A DNA stretch of 64,000 nt from Bacteroides mediterraneensis (GCF_016900355.1 NZ_JACJKA010000010.1:1-64000); one strand, 5' to 3'. Counted from the first letter of the stretch, positions 43,839 through 53,495 are shown. Notes: generated by a model not told the origin, from the letters alone. Numbers and translations: made by a program.

Positions 43839-45065
43839 TTATTTGCATATTGTCATGGGAAGCAGGTTTTCGTAATCCGTTCTTCCCTTTTTTAATTCTT
43901 TGAGCAGCCTGCAGAAGTAATCCCTGAAGGAGACTCCTGCCTGTTTGCAGGTTTCTATAAAGGTATTATAGATTGCGGAGTTCTGTATTCCCTTCACACT
44001 TCCGAAGAACAGGCTGTTCTTTCGTTGGACAGTGATTGGTCTTATCGCTCTTTCCACCGCCATATTGTCTATTGAGTATTCTCCATCGTTTCTGTAGGCG
44101 AAGATCTGATTCCAGAAGTTCTTCAGATACTTAAGGGCCTTGCCCATAAGTTCACTTCGGCTCTCATCCGGATTTGCAAGCAGATCATAAAGCTCTGTCC
44201 TTATCTTATCAATGATTTCCGTCGTTTCCTTACTGTTTCTTCTGTGGTAAATCTCGTCTGAAGTGAGTTTTTCCCGGCGGTAAGTCTCTTCCATGCCGTA
44301 TAACTTTGCTATCAGCTCAAAGAAGATTCTTGCCTGCAGACTTCCTTGGTCGTAGGCATACTTGAACTTAGCTCTTGCATGAGCCAGACAACAGAGATGC
44401 TCTATATCCATAAGTTCGTTGTCAAGATACAGATAGAAGGGGAGAGGATTGGCACCGTCCTGAGGGCAATCTTCTTGAGGGCAGGTATCAGCTTATTGAG
44501 TTGCATTGCACCTTTGTCAGCCCAGTTCAGCAGGTTCTGTGGAGAAGTGTTCAAGTCCATATCCGACAGACGGTTCTTAGCCTCCTTGTATGCAGGTGTT
44601 GACATCTTTCTAATCATCTTTTTCATCATGCTTTCCTTTTACAGTCTTTTTACGGTCAATGCCTTTGAGGCTTTTAGATGAAGCGTAGGTCTGGGTGTTC
44701 ATAAGTGAAAGACGCTCGACAAGGGCGTTATGCTTTTTCTCAAGCTTTTTGTATTCCTTGTCGCGGAGCTTGCATTCAATGGCAGCCTTCTCAGCCTTGC
44801 TGTTTGCCTTAAGCAGGGCATCTGTAAGGGAATCAATCTTACGGTTGGCGTCCTTCAGGTCTTTTCCTATTTCATCAAGTCGTGCTATCATTTCATCAAG
44901 CTGCTTGCTCTTGTTCTGATTCTCTTCAAACAGGAACAGGGCGAACCTCTTTATCTGCTCATTATCCATACCTTCAAGGGGTGTATGCTCCTTTTCAGGC
45001 CTGTTCATCATCTCTTCAAGATGCTTCTGTCTGAGTATGTGTTCTATAAGTTCCTCTGTTTCCAT
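43839..45065 (-). pseudogene. tnpC: IS66 transposase TnpC, frameshifted with internal deletion
   Basis: Three pieces are seen. The N-terminus (45065-44610) starts METEELIEHILRQKHLEEM and has a coiled-coil region. A middle piece follows in another frame (about 44629-44480: TPAYKEAKNRLSDMDLNTSP, NLLNWADKGAMQLNKLIPAL). A C-terminal frame (44411-43839, in fact open from about 44460: QDGANPLPFYLYLDNELMDI) carries CLAHARAKFKYAYDQ, as in the IS66 C(W)AHARRKF motif, and AVERAIRPITVQRKNSLFFGS. The region for the first catalytic Asp is gone. Confidence 0.85.
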
Positions 45066-45190
45066 GTTCTCTGAATTTTTACCCCGTGGTATCGACCGCG
45101 GATTATCTCACATATACGCTGAGCCTTGCATCTCATATCATGAAGCTCAGGAAGGTAGTAGAAGTTGTGAAGACCGTTGATGCTCAGCAT
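45044..45190 (-). pseudogene. tnpB: Shortened IS66 TnpB
   Basis: The ATG at 45190 overlaps the tnpA 3' end and encodes MLSINGLHNFYYLPELHDMR, the start of an IS66 TnpB (the LYxxPxDMR region). It stops after 48 codons, against about 115 in complete family members, and its end overlaps tnpC. A deletion has removed most of the gene. Confidence 0.75.
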
Positions 45191-45549
45191 AAGCCCTCCA
45201 GTTTCTCTACCAGCGTTTTCAGCCCCTGATAGTCTAAGCCTTTCTTCTGAATGCACAAGCCTTCACGTGTTTTTATCGTCACCATGATGCTTCCTTTATG
45301 GGGAGTTGTACGTTTGGACTTGTCTTTAGCAACATCCTGCCGTTCTTCATTGCCTGTCCGAATCAACTCTTCCGGAATTCCTTCCACTTCTACAGGTACA
45401 ACCTTCTTTTGTGTCTTCTTGAACCAGTCATAGAATGCCGTGTATGGAATATTGTTGCTAATGCAGAATGAGTTGATGGAAACCCCTTTGGGCTCACCCT
45501 CGGTTTTGTATAGGAACCACAGTCTTTCAAAGTCTTTTTCGCTAAACAT
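45184..45549 (-). CDS. tnpA: IS66 TnpA-like helix-turn-helix protein
   Basis: A 121-residue accessory protein of IS66 elements. The N-terminal half is a helix-turn-helix region: KDFERLWFLYKTEGEPKGVS and FCISNNIPYTAFYDWFKK. It is needed for transposition of full IS66 elements, but its function is uncertain here because tnpB and tnpC are broken. Confidence 0.8.
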   Translation of the reverse strand: MFSEKDFERLWFLYKTEGEPKGVSINSFCISNNIPYTAFYDWFKKTQKKVVPVEVEGIPEELIRTGNEERQDVAKDKSKRTTPHKGSIMVTIKTREGLCIQKKGLDYQGLKTLVEKLEGLC

Positions 45550-45642
45550 AATCTTTCAAGTTTTAAGTTTAGCACGAAGGTATGGGAAAGAGCCATGCTA
45601 GTCAATACGCCAATTTTGGAAGTTTACTGGAAAAAATAATAA

Positions 45643-46599
45643 TTAACGTTTCTCTGAATTACAGTGAATCATTTTTTTTATTGTATAAACAATGATTCTT
45701 TTAATTGTATAAAAAGGCGTTTTTTTTAATGCTTTCCAGAGAATATCATATCTGGTTTTTATTCCTTTATGCGTCAAAGAATACATAAAGCATCTATCGA
45801 CTGAAAAATATGCATAAGCATGTAATGCAGTAGCTTTATATTGTTTCCCAAATGTTTCGTAGATGGCCAAGTCATGAGTTAAACGTATTAAGTCTTGTTG
45901 GTAAGATCTGTTGAATATCATTCCGCCTTCATGCTTTCTATATACACTCATGCAGTCACTCATACCTTTTACCTTACCTTGGTGTGCGCAACTGAGAAAT
46001 AATACGATATCTCCATATATAAAATCTTTGTTATTCTTTGCATTTTGATAGAATTTACTGAAGAATATATCTTTTTTTAGCAATACAGAAGCAGTTGGAA
46101 CAATCCATTTTTTATAGATTTCAATTCCTGTATAATCTTTATCTTTGATAGTTGAAAAAGGCCTATCTATTATCTTCCCCGATTCAAAGTGTTCTGTCGC
46201 ATTATGAAAACACATAGTATATTCGGGATGTGATTCCATAAAATTCACTTGTTTTTGAAGTTTATAAGGATCAATCCAATAGTCGTCACCTTCACATAAG
46301 GCAATATATTTTCCTTTGCATGCTGCATTCACAATTCGTGCTAAAGAACCATCATGTTTTGAATATTGATTTTCTGTTTCAAAAATCGGTTTAATAATAT
46401 CTGGATATTTTTCAGCATATTCCCTTATGATAGCAGCAGTATTATCTGTAGATGCATCATCATGCACAATGGCTTCAAACTTAAAGTTTGTTTTTTGCAT
46501 TATGAACCCTTCTAATGCATCACGAATATATTTTTCATGGTTGTATGCAAGGCATCGGATACTTACTAAAGGTACTTCTATATTGTTAATATTAGTCAT
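45643..46599 (-). CDS. Glycosyltransferase family 2 between two IS66 copies
   Basis: A 318-residue GT2 enzyme: VPLVSIRCLAYNHEKYIRDAL (9-29), IVHDDASTDNTAAII, and the metal site CEGDDYWIDPYKLQKQ (DXD-like GDDYW). This subtype (IR/CxAYNHEKYI … GDDYW) is common in capsule loci. Its stop lies 16 bp from the right end of the IS66 element, and a partial IS66 copy lies 146 bp upstream, so the gene is bracketed by IS sequence. Codon use is AT-rich like the surrounding cluster. Confidence 0.9.
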   Translation of the reverse strand: MTNINNIEVPLVSIRCLAYNHEKYIRDALEGFIMQKTNFKFEAIVHDDASTDNTAAIIREYAEKYPDIIKPIFETENQYSKHDGSLARIVNAACKGKYIALCEGDDYWIDPYKLQKQVNFMESHPEYTMCFHNATEHFESGKIIDRPFSTIKDKDYTGIEIYKKWIVPTASVLLKKDIFFSKFYQNAKNNKDFIYGDIVLFLSCAHQGKVKGMSDCMSVYRKHEGGMIFNRSYQQDLIRLTHDLAIYETFGKQYKATALHAYAYFSVDRCFMYSLTHKGIKTRYDILWKALKKTPFYTIKRIIVYTIKKMIHCNSEKR

Positions 46600-46745
46600 A
46601 TTTTTAAAGATTGCTATTCAATGATGTCTTTAAGTATCATAATTGTTGAACCCTAAGAAGTTTATGTAGGATGTATAATAAAATCTTATCAAATGATTTT
46701 CAAGCTTCATGGTTCCCTCCTTAAAATATTATTATAGGCTTTCTG

Positions 46746-47167
46746 GTAAACTTCCAATTTTAGGGCACCCCTTTTTAGACGGGCGCCAGCAGGCACCCGT
46801 CTAAAAAAGAGTCCACAAATTTAACGATTATTATTTGCATATTGTCATGGGAAGAAGGTTTTCGTAATCCGTTCTTCCTTTTTTTAATTCTTTGAGCAGC
46901 CTGCAGAAGTAATCCCTGAAGGAGACTCCTGCCTGTTTGCAGGTTTCTATAAAGGTATTATAGATTACGGAGTTCTGTATTCCCTTCACACTTCCGAAGA
47001 ACGGGCTGTTCTTTCGTTGGACAGTGATTGGTCTTATCGCTCTTTCCGCCGCCATATTGTCTATTGAGTATTCTCCGTCATTTCTGTAGGCGAAGATCTG
47101 ATTCCAGAAGTTCTTCAGATAGTTAAGGGCCTTGCTCATAAGTTCACTTCGGCTCTCATCCGGATTT
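46746..47167 (-). mobile_element. Second, partial IS66 copy (transposase C-terminus)
   Basis: These 422 bp are nearly identical to 43754-44177, starting with the same end GTAAACTTCC and including the hairpin (TTTTAGACGGGCGCC … GGCACCCGTCTAAAA). The transposase frame 46831-47139 encodes the last 100 residues (IDNMAAERAIRPITVQRKNS). The match stops abruptly after CTCATCCGGATTT at 47167, where the truncated gene upstream begins. It has the same orientation as the first copy. Confidence 0.88.
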
Positions 47168-47438
47168 CATATCTATGAAGACAATAAATCATATCCTTTA
47201 TAAGTGAATTCCTACTGAATTTTCCTTCCCATTTTGATTCATATTTGTCTAACCATTCATTGATGAATGGCATACCACCCTTGTAGTATTTATTGTCAAA
47301 TATATAATAAAAGAAAACGTATATATTTTTCCAAAATTTAGAATTATCAGCCTTATAACTTAACCAATTTTCAAACCAGTTGTCAATTTTCCAACGTGTA
47401 ATACGTGGAGAAATACCAAAATATTTATCTTTTTTCAT
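47136..47438 (-). pseudogene. Gene of unknown function cut off by the IS66 fragment
   Basis: An open frame of 100 codons starts MKKDKYFGISPRITRWKID and is rich in Trp, Tyr, Phe and Lys. Only about the first 90 codons are native; the last ten come from IS66 sequence, so the 3' part has been lost. It does not match a family I can name. The start overlaps the upstream epimerase stop by 14 bp, so it was once part of the capsule operon and may have been a sugar-modifying or transferase gene. Confidence 0.7.
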
Positions 47439-48465
47439 CTTCTTCCTTATAATAATCAGATTCTAGCCCCCAAATCTTACGAAATGGTTGTTCTTTCATA
47501 TCTCGTTTAAAATCCTCAAGATAACTTTTGAAATTATATTGAGGGTGATAACCTAATTCACGTTCTGTTTTAGAATAATCTAAAACAAACTGTGTAGAAG
47601 AAGGCTTATCAGGACAATATATAATCGGACACTTCTTTCCTTTTGGGGAGAAAATATCTGCTATTGCTTCTATACGTTCACGTAGTGTGCTACCACCGCT
47701 ACCAACATTATAGAATCCCCCATCATGATTTGCTTCGGTTGCTTTCTCTATGATTTGTAGAAAATCTTTAATACAGATTGTTTCAAGAATGCGATCTGGA
47801 TCCCCCCAAATTTCAAGAGTTTCACCTTTCATTGCTTTATAAATAAGGAACCTGTCAGACACCATGACTTTTTCTCCATCTATATAAGTATAAGGATTTG
47901 GATGATAAAGATAAATTCGAGATAAACGGAATATAAATCTTTTCAAACCATATGTCTGATAATAATGTTCTATTAAGTCACATGCTGCATTTTTACATAT
48001 TACATAAACAGCATGATCTCCTTTATATGGTGTAAGGTGAGTTGGCTCTGCAGGTATTGGTTCTTTATGTCCAAATAAATGATATACATCAAAGAGTGAT
48101 TGAGGGAATATAATTCTATCTACTTTAGCTTTTCGACAGTATTCTAATACATTCATAGTTCCTTGAATAATTGAAGAAATGTACAGATTTCCGTTAAAGC
48201 CTTTCATCGAAGCCGGTAATGCTCCTGCAAAGTTTAATACCGCCCAAATGTTATCTTGAGGAAGACGATTGAATGATGATTTATCTGCAATATCAAGAGT
48301 TAGATATTCGATATCCTGTTCGTTATAAAAGCCGTTATCAGAATGACTATGCCCTACAGCTATTACATCATATCCACATTTTTTCATGTGTACAGCAACA
48401 TGAGCTCCAAGTGAACCAGTTGCACCTAAAACAATAACACGTTTACCGTTTTTTATAGTCGACAT
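47425..48465 (-). CDS. NAD-dependent epimerase/dehydratase (extended SDR)
   Basis: A 346-residue nucleotide-sugar enzyme. The Rossmann motif VLGATGSLGAHVAVH lies near residues 12-26; an AVLNFAGALPASM segment and the catalytic YVICK (Tyr-x3-Lys) are also present. SDRs of this kind make 4-epimers, 4-keto sugars or 4-reduced deoxysugars. Substrate unknown; it could supply the missing reductase step, but it does not show an RfbD-like pattern. It lies downstream of two ATP-grasp genes (12-bp gap). Confidence 0.88.
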   Translation of the reverse strand: MSTIKNGKRVIVLGATGSLGAHVAVHMKKCGYDVIAVGHSHSDNGFYNEQDIEYLTLDIADKSSFNRLPQDNIWAVLNFAGALPASMKGFNGNLYISSIIQGTMNVLEYCRKAKVDRIIFPQSLFDVYHLFGHKEPIPAEPTHLTPYKGDHAVYVICKNAACDLIEHYYQTYGLKRFIFRLSRIYLYHPNPYTYIDGEKVMVSDRFLIYKAMKGETLEIWGDPDRILETICIKDFLQIIEKATEANHDGGFYNVGSGGSTLRERIEAIADIFSPKGKKCPIIYCPDKPSSTQFVLDYSKTERELGYHPQYNFKSYLEDFKRDMKEQPFRKIWGLESDYYKEEDEKR

Positions 48466-48477
48466 ATATAATTAGAT

Positions 48478-49587
48478 TTATATTATTCTATTCTCTGATT
48501 GATATATAATGTAACCATTCTTTGAAGCATTTCCCTTACATTCTTTTAAGTCTATGGATTCAATTGCTCCATCTACATACCAAGGCTGTAAATGAGCTTT
48601 CTTGAATAATGGAAGCAACTGTTCTGTCTGCTTGGTTAAAAAAACAATTCCTGAGCATTTGCTATCTCCTAAAACAGGTTCATGAAAAGTTCTTATAGCA
48701 ACATCTATCATTGCTCCAATGTAGTCATATCCAGTACTAAGATAAACCAATCTATTTGATATTTCATCTCCCCCTCCTCGTGGATTAATTTCAATCAAAT
48801 AGATTTTTCCATCTTCTGAAATTTTTAATTCGGAATGTGATGCTCCTGATACATATCCAACAGCTTCAAGTATTTTGGGAATAATATTCCTAATCTTTTT
48901 TTGTATGTAATCTGGTAAATTTGAAGGTTGGTGATGCCCTAACTCTACAAAGTGAGGAGCACCAGAAGAATCCTTATCTGTAATTTGTATTACATAATGT
49001 TTTCCCTGAAAGGAGATAGACTCAACAGAAACTTCCCTACCTTGTATGAATTCTTCAACTAAAACAGGAGTATTGGAAGCTTCTAACGCATAGTTTACAG
49101 CATTTTGAAATTCCTGATTGTTATCTGCGAAAGAAACTCCATTTTTACCACTCCCAGTTACAGGTTTTACCACACATGGAAGAAAATGTGGTTTTCTATC
49201 ATTACTGTTGAACATGTATGAATGTATTGGATGTAGCTCTTCAATACACTCCGTTAGCAGCCTTGTTTTGTACTTATTTTGAAGATTGGTTATGATATTA
49301 TAAGGAGTACATTCTAAGTTCAATTTGTAAGCAACATATGATGCAATATTTGCTGTAAGTTCCGAGCCGTTGCTTATTACACCATCTACACATATTTCCT
49401 TGCATTTTTCAACTATAGTATCCTTATTTATAATTGATATTTCATAATATTCATCGATTAATTCCGGTGGAATACAACCACGATTATATGAAAATGCAAT
49501 TGTATAAATGCCTTTCTCTTTTGCTTTAATATATAATTGCTTTTGTCCTTCTGCAGTTCCTATTATGGCTAATTTAATACTCTTCAT
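48478..49587 (-). CDS. ATP-grasp domain protein 1
   Basis: A 369-residue ATP-dependent ligase-like protein of the carbamoyl-phosphate-synthase/PurK-like group. An N-terminal Rossmann-like pre-ATP-grasp domain (IKLAIIGTAEGQKQLYIKAKE, residues 3-23) is followed by ATP-grasp motifs PCVVKPVTGSGKNGVSF, PVLVEEFIQGREVSVES and the metal-binding EINPRGGGDEISNRLV. Such enzymes join a carboxylate to an amine or thiol; in a capsule cluster they may attach an amino acid to an amino sugar. It lies immediately downstream of a second ATP-grasp gene. Confidence 0.87.
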   Translation of the reverse strand: MKSIKLAIIGTAEGQKQLYIKAKEKGIYTIAFSYNRGCIPPELIDEYYEISIINKDTIVEKCKEICVDGVISNGSELTANIASYVAYKLNLECTPYNIITNLQNKYKTRLLTECIEELHPIHSYMFNSNDRKPHFLPCVVKPVTGSGKNGVSFADNNQEFQNAVNYALEASNTPVLVEEFIQGREVSVESISFQGKHYVIQITDKDSSGAPHFVELGHHQPSNLPDYIQKKIRNIIPKILEAVGYVSGASHSELKISEDGKIYLIEINPRGGGDEISNRLVYLSTGYDYIGAMIDVAIRTFHEPVLGDSKCSGIVFLTKQTEQLLPLFKKAHLQPWYVDGAIESIDLKECKGNASKNGYIIYQSENRII

Positions 49588-49596
49588 TTTATTGAA

Positions 49597-50808
49597 TTAT
49601 TTAGTTATAATCTTCAGCCATTTCTTTTGATTATAGATGTTTTTATCAATGTCACTTTCGTTTTCAAATCTAAGGACTAAGGTTCCAATAGCATCATTTG
49701 CACCTCTAAAGGCTGATATCTTATCATTTTTTTTTACCCATAAATCTACTTGTTTTACATATCTGTTGTAGAATTCTTGGTCTATATCTAATTTTTCAAA
49801 ATATCCGTCTTTATCTGCATGAAGTATTATTTCTGCCCAATGGCCGTTGTATGGTTTTTGTTCAATGTCTATGACTTTGTCTCCTACGGCAGCTCTTACT
49901 GCATTAGCTATTAAATCTATTCCAGTAGATAATCTTAACATTTCTGATAAACGATTACCACCACCACGTGGAGACACTTCCATAATATATGGTTTGCCGT
50001 TTTTGCCTACTCTTGTTTCTACATTATATATGGATGTCTTCATTCCTAATAATGTTAGAAGTCTTTGTAATTCTGATGTAAGTTCAATTTCTTGTTTTTT
50101 CGACATTGTTGATGGCCAACTAAATGCGGAAGGTGTATATGGGTTTGCTGCTTGTACATCAAATCTTTGTGCTGAAAACGAAATGAACTTTAATTCTCCA
50201 TCCACAGAAAAACTGTCACTATCAGAGGAACAACCTTCTTGCTCTATGAATTCTTCAATAATGATCCTATTGGAGAATGAATGCTCAAATGCATGTTCTA
50301 TGGCTTTCTTTAATTGTTCTATATTATCTACTTTTGTTACGCCTTTACTACCGGCTGAGTCTGTAGGTTTTATTATTAATGGCCATTCAAAACCTTCTAA
50401 ACCATTTAACGCCTCTTCTACAGAAGAGAAGCCTTTTGCTTTGGGAGTATTAAAGCCGTGTTCTGTTAAGAAAGCTCTGAAACGGTCTTTGTTTTGCAAA
50501 ATACAAACAGATTCATACGGACCAAACGCTGGTAAACCCATTTTTTCTTGTACATATGCGGCTGTGACTACTCCTGGATCTACCGCAAATGACATTACAC
50601 CGTCAATCTGAAGCTCTTGTGCTAATTTTAGTACAGCATCTTTATCGATAATGCTGACATTGTGGTATTCATCAGAAAATTTATGGGCAATGTTGTTCGG
50701 TAAATAATCGCAGGTGATTACGTAATACCCTTCTTTATGCGCAGCTTCTATCACGGGTATTAAATATCTTAATCCTCCTAATAAAAGAAGTCTTTTTTGT
50801 TTTTTCAT
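49597..50808 (-). CDS. ATP-grasp domain protein 2
   Basis: A 403-residue homologue of the next gene. The N-terminal domain (RLLLLGGLRYLIPVIEAAHK, then HNVSIIDKDAVLKLAQELQI) precedes ATP-grasp motifs PLIIKPTDSAGSKGVTKV, RIIIEEFIEQEG and MEVSPRGGGNRLSEML. The two proteins share the same order and PRGGG metal loop, so they look like ancient duplicates with different substrates. The ATG overlaps the aminotransferase stop by 4 bp (ATGA), so aminotransferase and ligase are made together. Confidence 0.87.
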   Translation of the reverse strand: MKKQKRLLLLGGLRYLIPVIEAAHKEGYYVITCDYLPNNIAHKFSDEYHNVSIIDKDAVLKLAQELQIDGVMSFAVDPGVVTAAYVQEKMGLPAFGPYESVCILQNKDRFRAFLTEHGFNTPKAKGFSSVEEALNGLEGFEWPLIIKPTDSAGSKGVTKVDNIEQLKKAIEHAFEHSFSNRIIIEEFIEQEGCSSDSDSFSVDGELKFISFSAQRFDVQAANPYTPSAFSWPSTMSKKQEIELTSELQRLLTLLGMKTSIYNVETRVGKNGKPYIMEVSPRGGGNRLSEMLRLSTGIDLIANAVRAAVGDKVIDIEQKPYNGHWAEIILHADKDGYFEKLDIDQEFYNRYVKQVDLWVKKNDKISAFRGANDAIGTLVLRFENESDIDKNIYNQKKWLKIITK

Positions 50809-51920
50809 TTATTGATGATTGTTTTAAGTACTCTTTCTATATCTTCTTCCTTCAAAGCATGATGCATCGGAAGGCAGATTACGGTGTCTGCCATTTTATG
50901 TGACATTGGAAGGTTTTCGGGGTTTGCGCTTTCCAAGCCTCGATAAGTAGAGAATGTACTGATAAGTGGGTAGAAATAGCGGCGACCAAGTACATTCTGT
51001 TCCTTCATCTTGAAATAAAGCTCATCACGGGTCATCCCGTATTTTTCTGCATCTACAAAAATGGGGAAATAAGAGTAATTGTGTTTTACTCCCGGCATGT
51101 CGTCAAAGAAAGTAATGCCTTCTACATTTCTCAGAGCTTCTCGATATTTGATGGCTACCTGATGGCGAGCTTCAATGGCAGCGTCTACCTGACGAAGATT
51201 GAGCAGTCCGTATGCGGCACGAACCTCATCCATTTTACTATTGATGCCAGGGGCTACCACAGTAACTTCATTGGCAAAACCGAAGTTCTTCAAATAATCA
51301 ATGCGCTTCTTAGTTTCCGCATCGTGCATTACCAATGCTCCACCTTCAATGGTATTGTAAACTTTGGTGGCATGGAAACTGAGTGTAGACATGTCACCTG
51401 CATTCAGGATACTTTCTCCGTTTACTTCTACACCAAAAGCATGGGCTGCATCATAAATTACTTTTAAACCGTATTTGTCAGCGATTTCCTTGATGCGTTG
51501 AGTATTGCAAGGCTTTCCATAGACGTGTACAGGCATAATGGCCGTAGTTTTAGGAGTAATGGCTGCTTCAATCTTGTCTGGATCCATATTGCCGGTTTGG
51601 GGATCAATATCTATAAATACAGGCTTGATGCCATTCCACCATAGGGAATGGGTGGTGGCCACAAAGCTGTATGGAGTCGTAATAACTTCACCTGTAATGC
51701 GGAGAGCTTGCAAGGCTGTAATCAAGGGAAGAGTTCCATTTGTGAACAAGCTGATATAGGGTACTTTCAGGTATTCGCACAAGGCTTTTTCCAACTCCTG
51801 ATGATAGTGACCGTTGTTGGTAATCCATTTGCGATTCCAAATATCTTTCAACAATTTATTAAGTTCTCCTAAGTCTGGTAAAAGGGGAGAAGTTACAGTA
51901 ATAATTTTTTCCTTTTCCAT
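50805..51920 (-). CDS. DegT/DnrJ/EryC1/StrS family aminotransferase
   Basis: A 371-residue PLP enzyme that normally transaminates a keto nucleotide-sugar to an amino sugar. Motifs are LFTNGTLPLITALQAL, the VIYDAAHAFGVE cofactor Asp, the PLP Lys in FHATKVYNTIEGGALV, and LPMHHALKEEDIERV at the C-terminus. It is coupled by ATGA to the first ATP-grasp gene, suggesting sequential steps: make an amino sugar, then acylate it. A 4-keto-6-deoxy sugar from RfbB is a possible substrate. Confidence 0.93.
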   Translation of the reverse strand: MEKEKIITVTSPLLPDLGELNKLLKDIWNRKWITNNGHYHQELEKALCEYLKVPYISLFTNGTLPLITALQALRITGEVITTPYSFVATTHSLWWNGIKPVFIDIDPQTGNMDPDKIEAAITPKTTAIMPVHVYGKPCNTQRIKEIADKYGLKVIYDAAHAFGVEVNGESILNAGDMSTLSFHATKVYNTIEGGALVMHDAETKKRIDYLKNFGFANEVTVVAPGINSKMDEVRAAYGLLNLRQVDAAIEARHQVAIKYREALRNVEGITFFDDMPGVKHNYSYFPIFVDAEKYGMTRDELYFKMKEQNVLGRRYFYPLISTFSTYRGLESANPENLPMSHKMADTVICLPMHHALKEEDIERVLKTIINK

Positions 51921-51934
51921 AATTATTGATGTTT

Positions 51935-53371
51935 TTATTTTCGTTTCAAAATAGAATACAACTCTTTCAATTCGTCAAATTTGAAGATCCAAGCTGATCC
52001 GATATAGTAAATGATGCCAGTAAGTATTCCACCTGTGAGTTTCATAATGTTATTTTCGCAGAATGGAAGTACTCCAAAGTCGATGATTACCCACATTGTT
52101 AGGACAAGTACAAGAGTTGGAGTGAGATCTTTCATTTGGCGAATGAACCCAACATTGATTAATTTCCCTGTATAATACGTGTTGATAGTCAATGCGATGA
52201 GGGAGGACGCTATCTGCCCATAACACATCGAAATTAGCCCGAGAGGGATAGTAAGGCAAAGTATAAAAACTCCGAGTATCTTTTTTATAATTTCCAATCT
52301 CAAAAATAAATCTGAACGTCCTTCCACTTGTAGCAGGTTTAAATTGATGGCATGTATGGGATACCACATGGCGGAAAAACAGATAATTTGCAGAATGATT
52401 GCAGCAAAATGCCATTGTTCTTTTAACAAGAGTAAAATAAAAGGTTCTGCTACTGCTGATAATCCAACCATTAGTGGGAATATTATAAATGCTGATATCT
52501 TGAGTATTTTACGGTATGCATGTGCCAATTTCTCTTTGTCATCTTGTATTTTGCATAATACAGGATAGGTAACCCTTTGCAATATTCCAGTGAGATTGGA
52601 TGAGGGAAAGTCAGAGAATTGCTGAGCACGCGTATAATATCCTAATTTGGAAGCTGTAAATAATTTCCCGATTACGATAAGATAAATGTTTCTATAAAGT
52701 GTATCCAGCAATCCTGATGCTAATAATTTACTTCCGAATGAAAAAAGTTCTCGGAACGAGTTTTTTGAGAATCTTCCTCTTGGATACCATTTAGCAAATA
52801 TCCATAAAAGGAGTGTGTTTAAACTTAAATTTGTTAGTTGCTGAGTGACAATAGACCATACACCAAATCCGATGTATGCCATTATTATACCTGTTATACC
52901 CGAGAGAATTGCAGCCAATAGGCTGGCTTTTGCTTGTGTCTTGAAATCAAGGCGTATAGTAAGTAGGGCACGTTGGACAACAGCTAGAGAGTTAAATATG
53001 ACTCCCAGTGATATGACGCGCATAATAGAAGTCAGTGAAGATGTCTGATAGAAATCTGCAACCCATGGTGCAGCAATATAGAATATCAGATAGATAAATA
53101 AACCTACTACTATGTTAAAGTAAAAAACGGTTGAATTATCTGTCTCAGTCCGGTTTTGTTTTCGAATTAGGGCTTGAGAAAATCCGCTGTCAATCAGTGT
53201 TTGAGCTATAGCAATAAAAATGGTCAGCATACCTACTAATCCATAGTCGTTTGGAGTAAGTAGACGAGCCATTATAATCATAATAAAGAATTGAATTCCC
53301 TGTACAGAGAATCGTTCAATGCTGCTCCAGATTACACCACTAATTGTTTGTTTTTTTAGTGATTCAGGCAT
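51935..53371 (-). CDS. wzx: Wzx-type polysaccharide flippase (MOP superfamily)
   Basis: Predicted to flip lipid-linked repeat units across the inner membrane. About 478 residues with 12-14 helices. The start MPESLKKQTISGVIWSSIER (ATG 53371) is the usual N-terminus; an in-frame extension to a TTG at 53449 is less likely. Family features are MARLLTPNDYGLVGMLTIF, IDSGFSQALIR and LGYYTRAQQFSDFPSSNLTG, as in MviN/RfbX/Wzx proteins. It is the first gene of the main capsule operon, about 118 nt after the predicted transcription start. Confidence 0.92.
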   Translation of the reverse strand: MPESLKKQTISGVIWSSIERFSVQGIQFFIMIIMARLLTPNDYGLVGMLTIFIAIAQTLIDSGFSQALIRKQNRTETDNSTVFYFNIVVGLFIYLIFYIAAPWVADFYQTSSLTSIMRVISLGVIFNSLAVVQRALLTIRLDFKTQAKASLLAAILSGITGIIMAYIGFGVWSIVTQQLTNLSLNTLLLWIFAKWYPRGRFSKNSFRELFSFGSKLLASGLLDTLYRNIYLIVIGKLFTASKLGYYTRAQQFSDFPSSNLTGILQRVTYPVLCKIQDDKEKLAHAYRKILKISAFIIFPLMVGLSAVAEPFILLLLKEQWHFAAIILQIICFSAMWYPIHAINLNLLQVEGRSDLFLRLEIIKKILGVFILCLTIPLGLISMCYGQIASSLIALTINTYYTGKLINVGFIRQMKDLTPTLVLVLTMWVIIDFGVLPFCENNIMKLTGGILTGIIYYIGSAWIFKFDELKELYSILKRK

Positions 53372-53495
53372 GGTCTCTGACAATCTTAACAAATATTGCC
53401 GTAAATTCTTAGAAAACTTTAGGTCATGCTTCGCCGTTACCACTCCCAAACCGTCCTGTCAGAAATGATAAACCGTATGCTATTATAATATCATA

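Larger units (their letters stand above)
43754..45627 (-). mobile_element. IS66-family insertion sequence, degenerate
   Basis: About 1.87 kb bounded by inverted repeats GTAAACTTCCAATTTTAG (43754 inward) and its complement GCCAATTTTGGAAGTTTAC ending at 45627. No convincing 8-bp target duplication is visible (flanks ATATACTT and TGGAAAAA). It carries tnpA, a shortened tnpB and a broken tnpC on the minus strand. The element has lost internal sequence and is not expected to move on its own. The left 420 bp occur again at 46746-47167. Confidence 0.85.

Noticed and set aside
53473-53495. GTATG/CATAC inverted repeat near the capsule promoter as an inversion site
   Set aside because: Only 5 bp per arm, both arms lie on the same side of the promoter, so it could not flip it; no second longer repeat was found.
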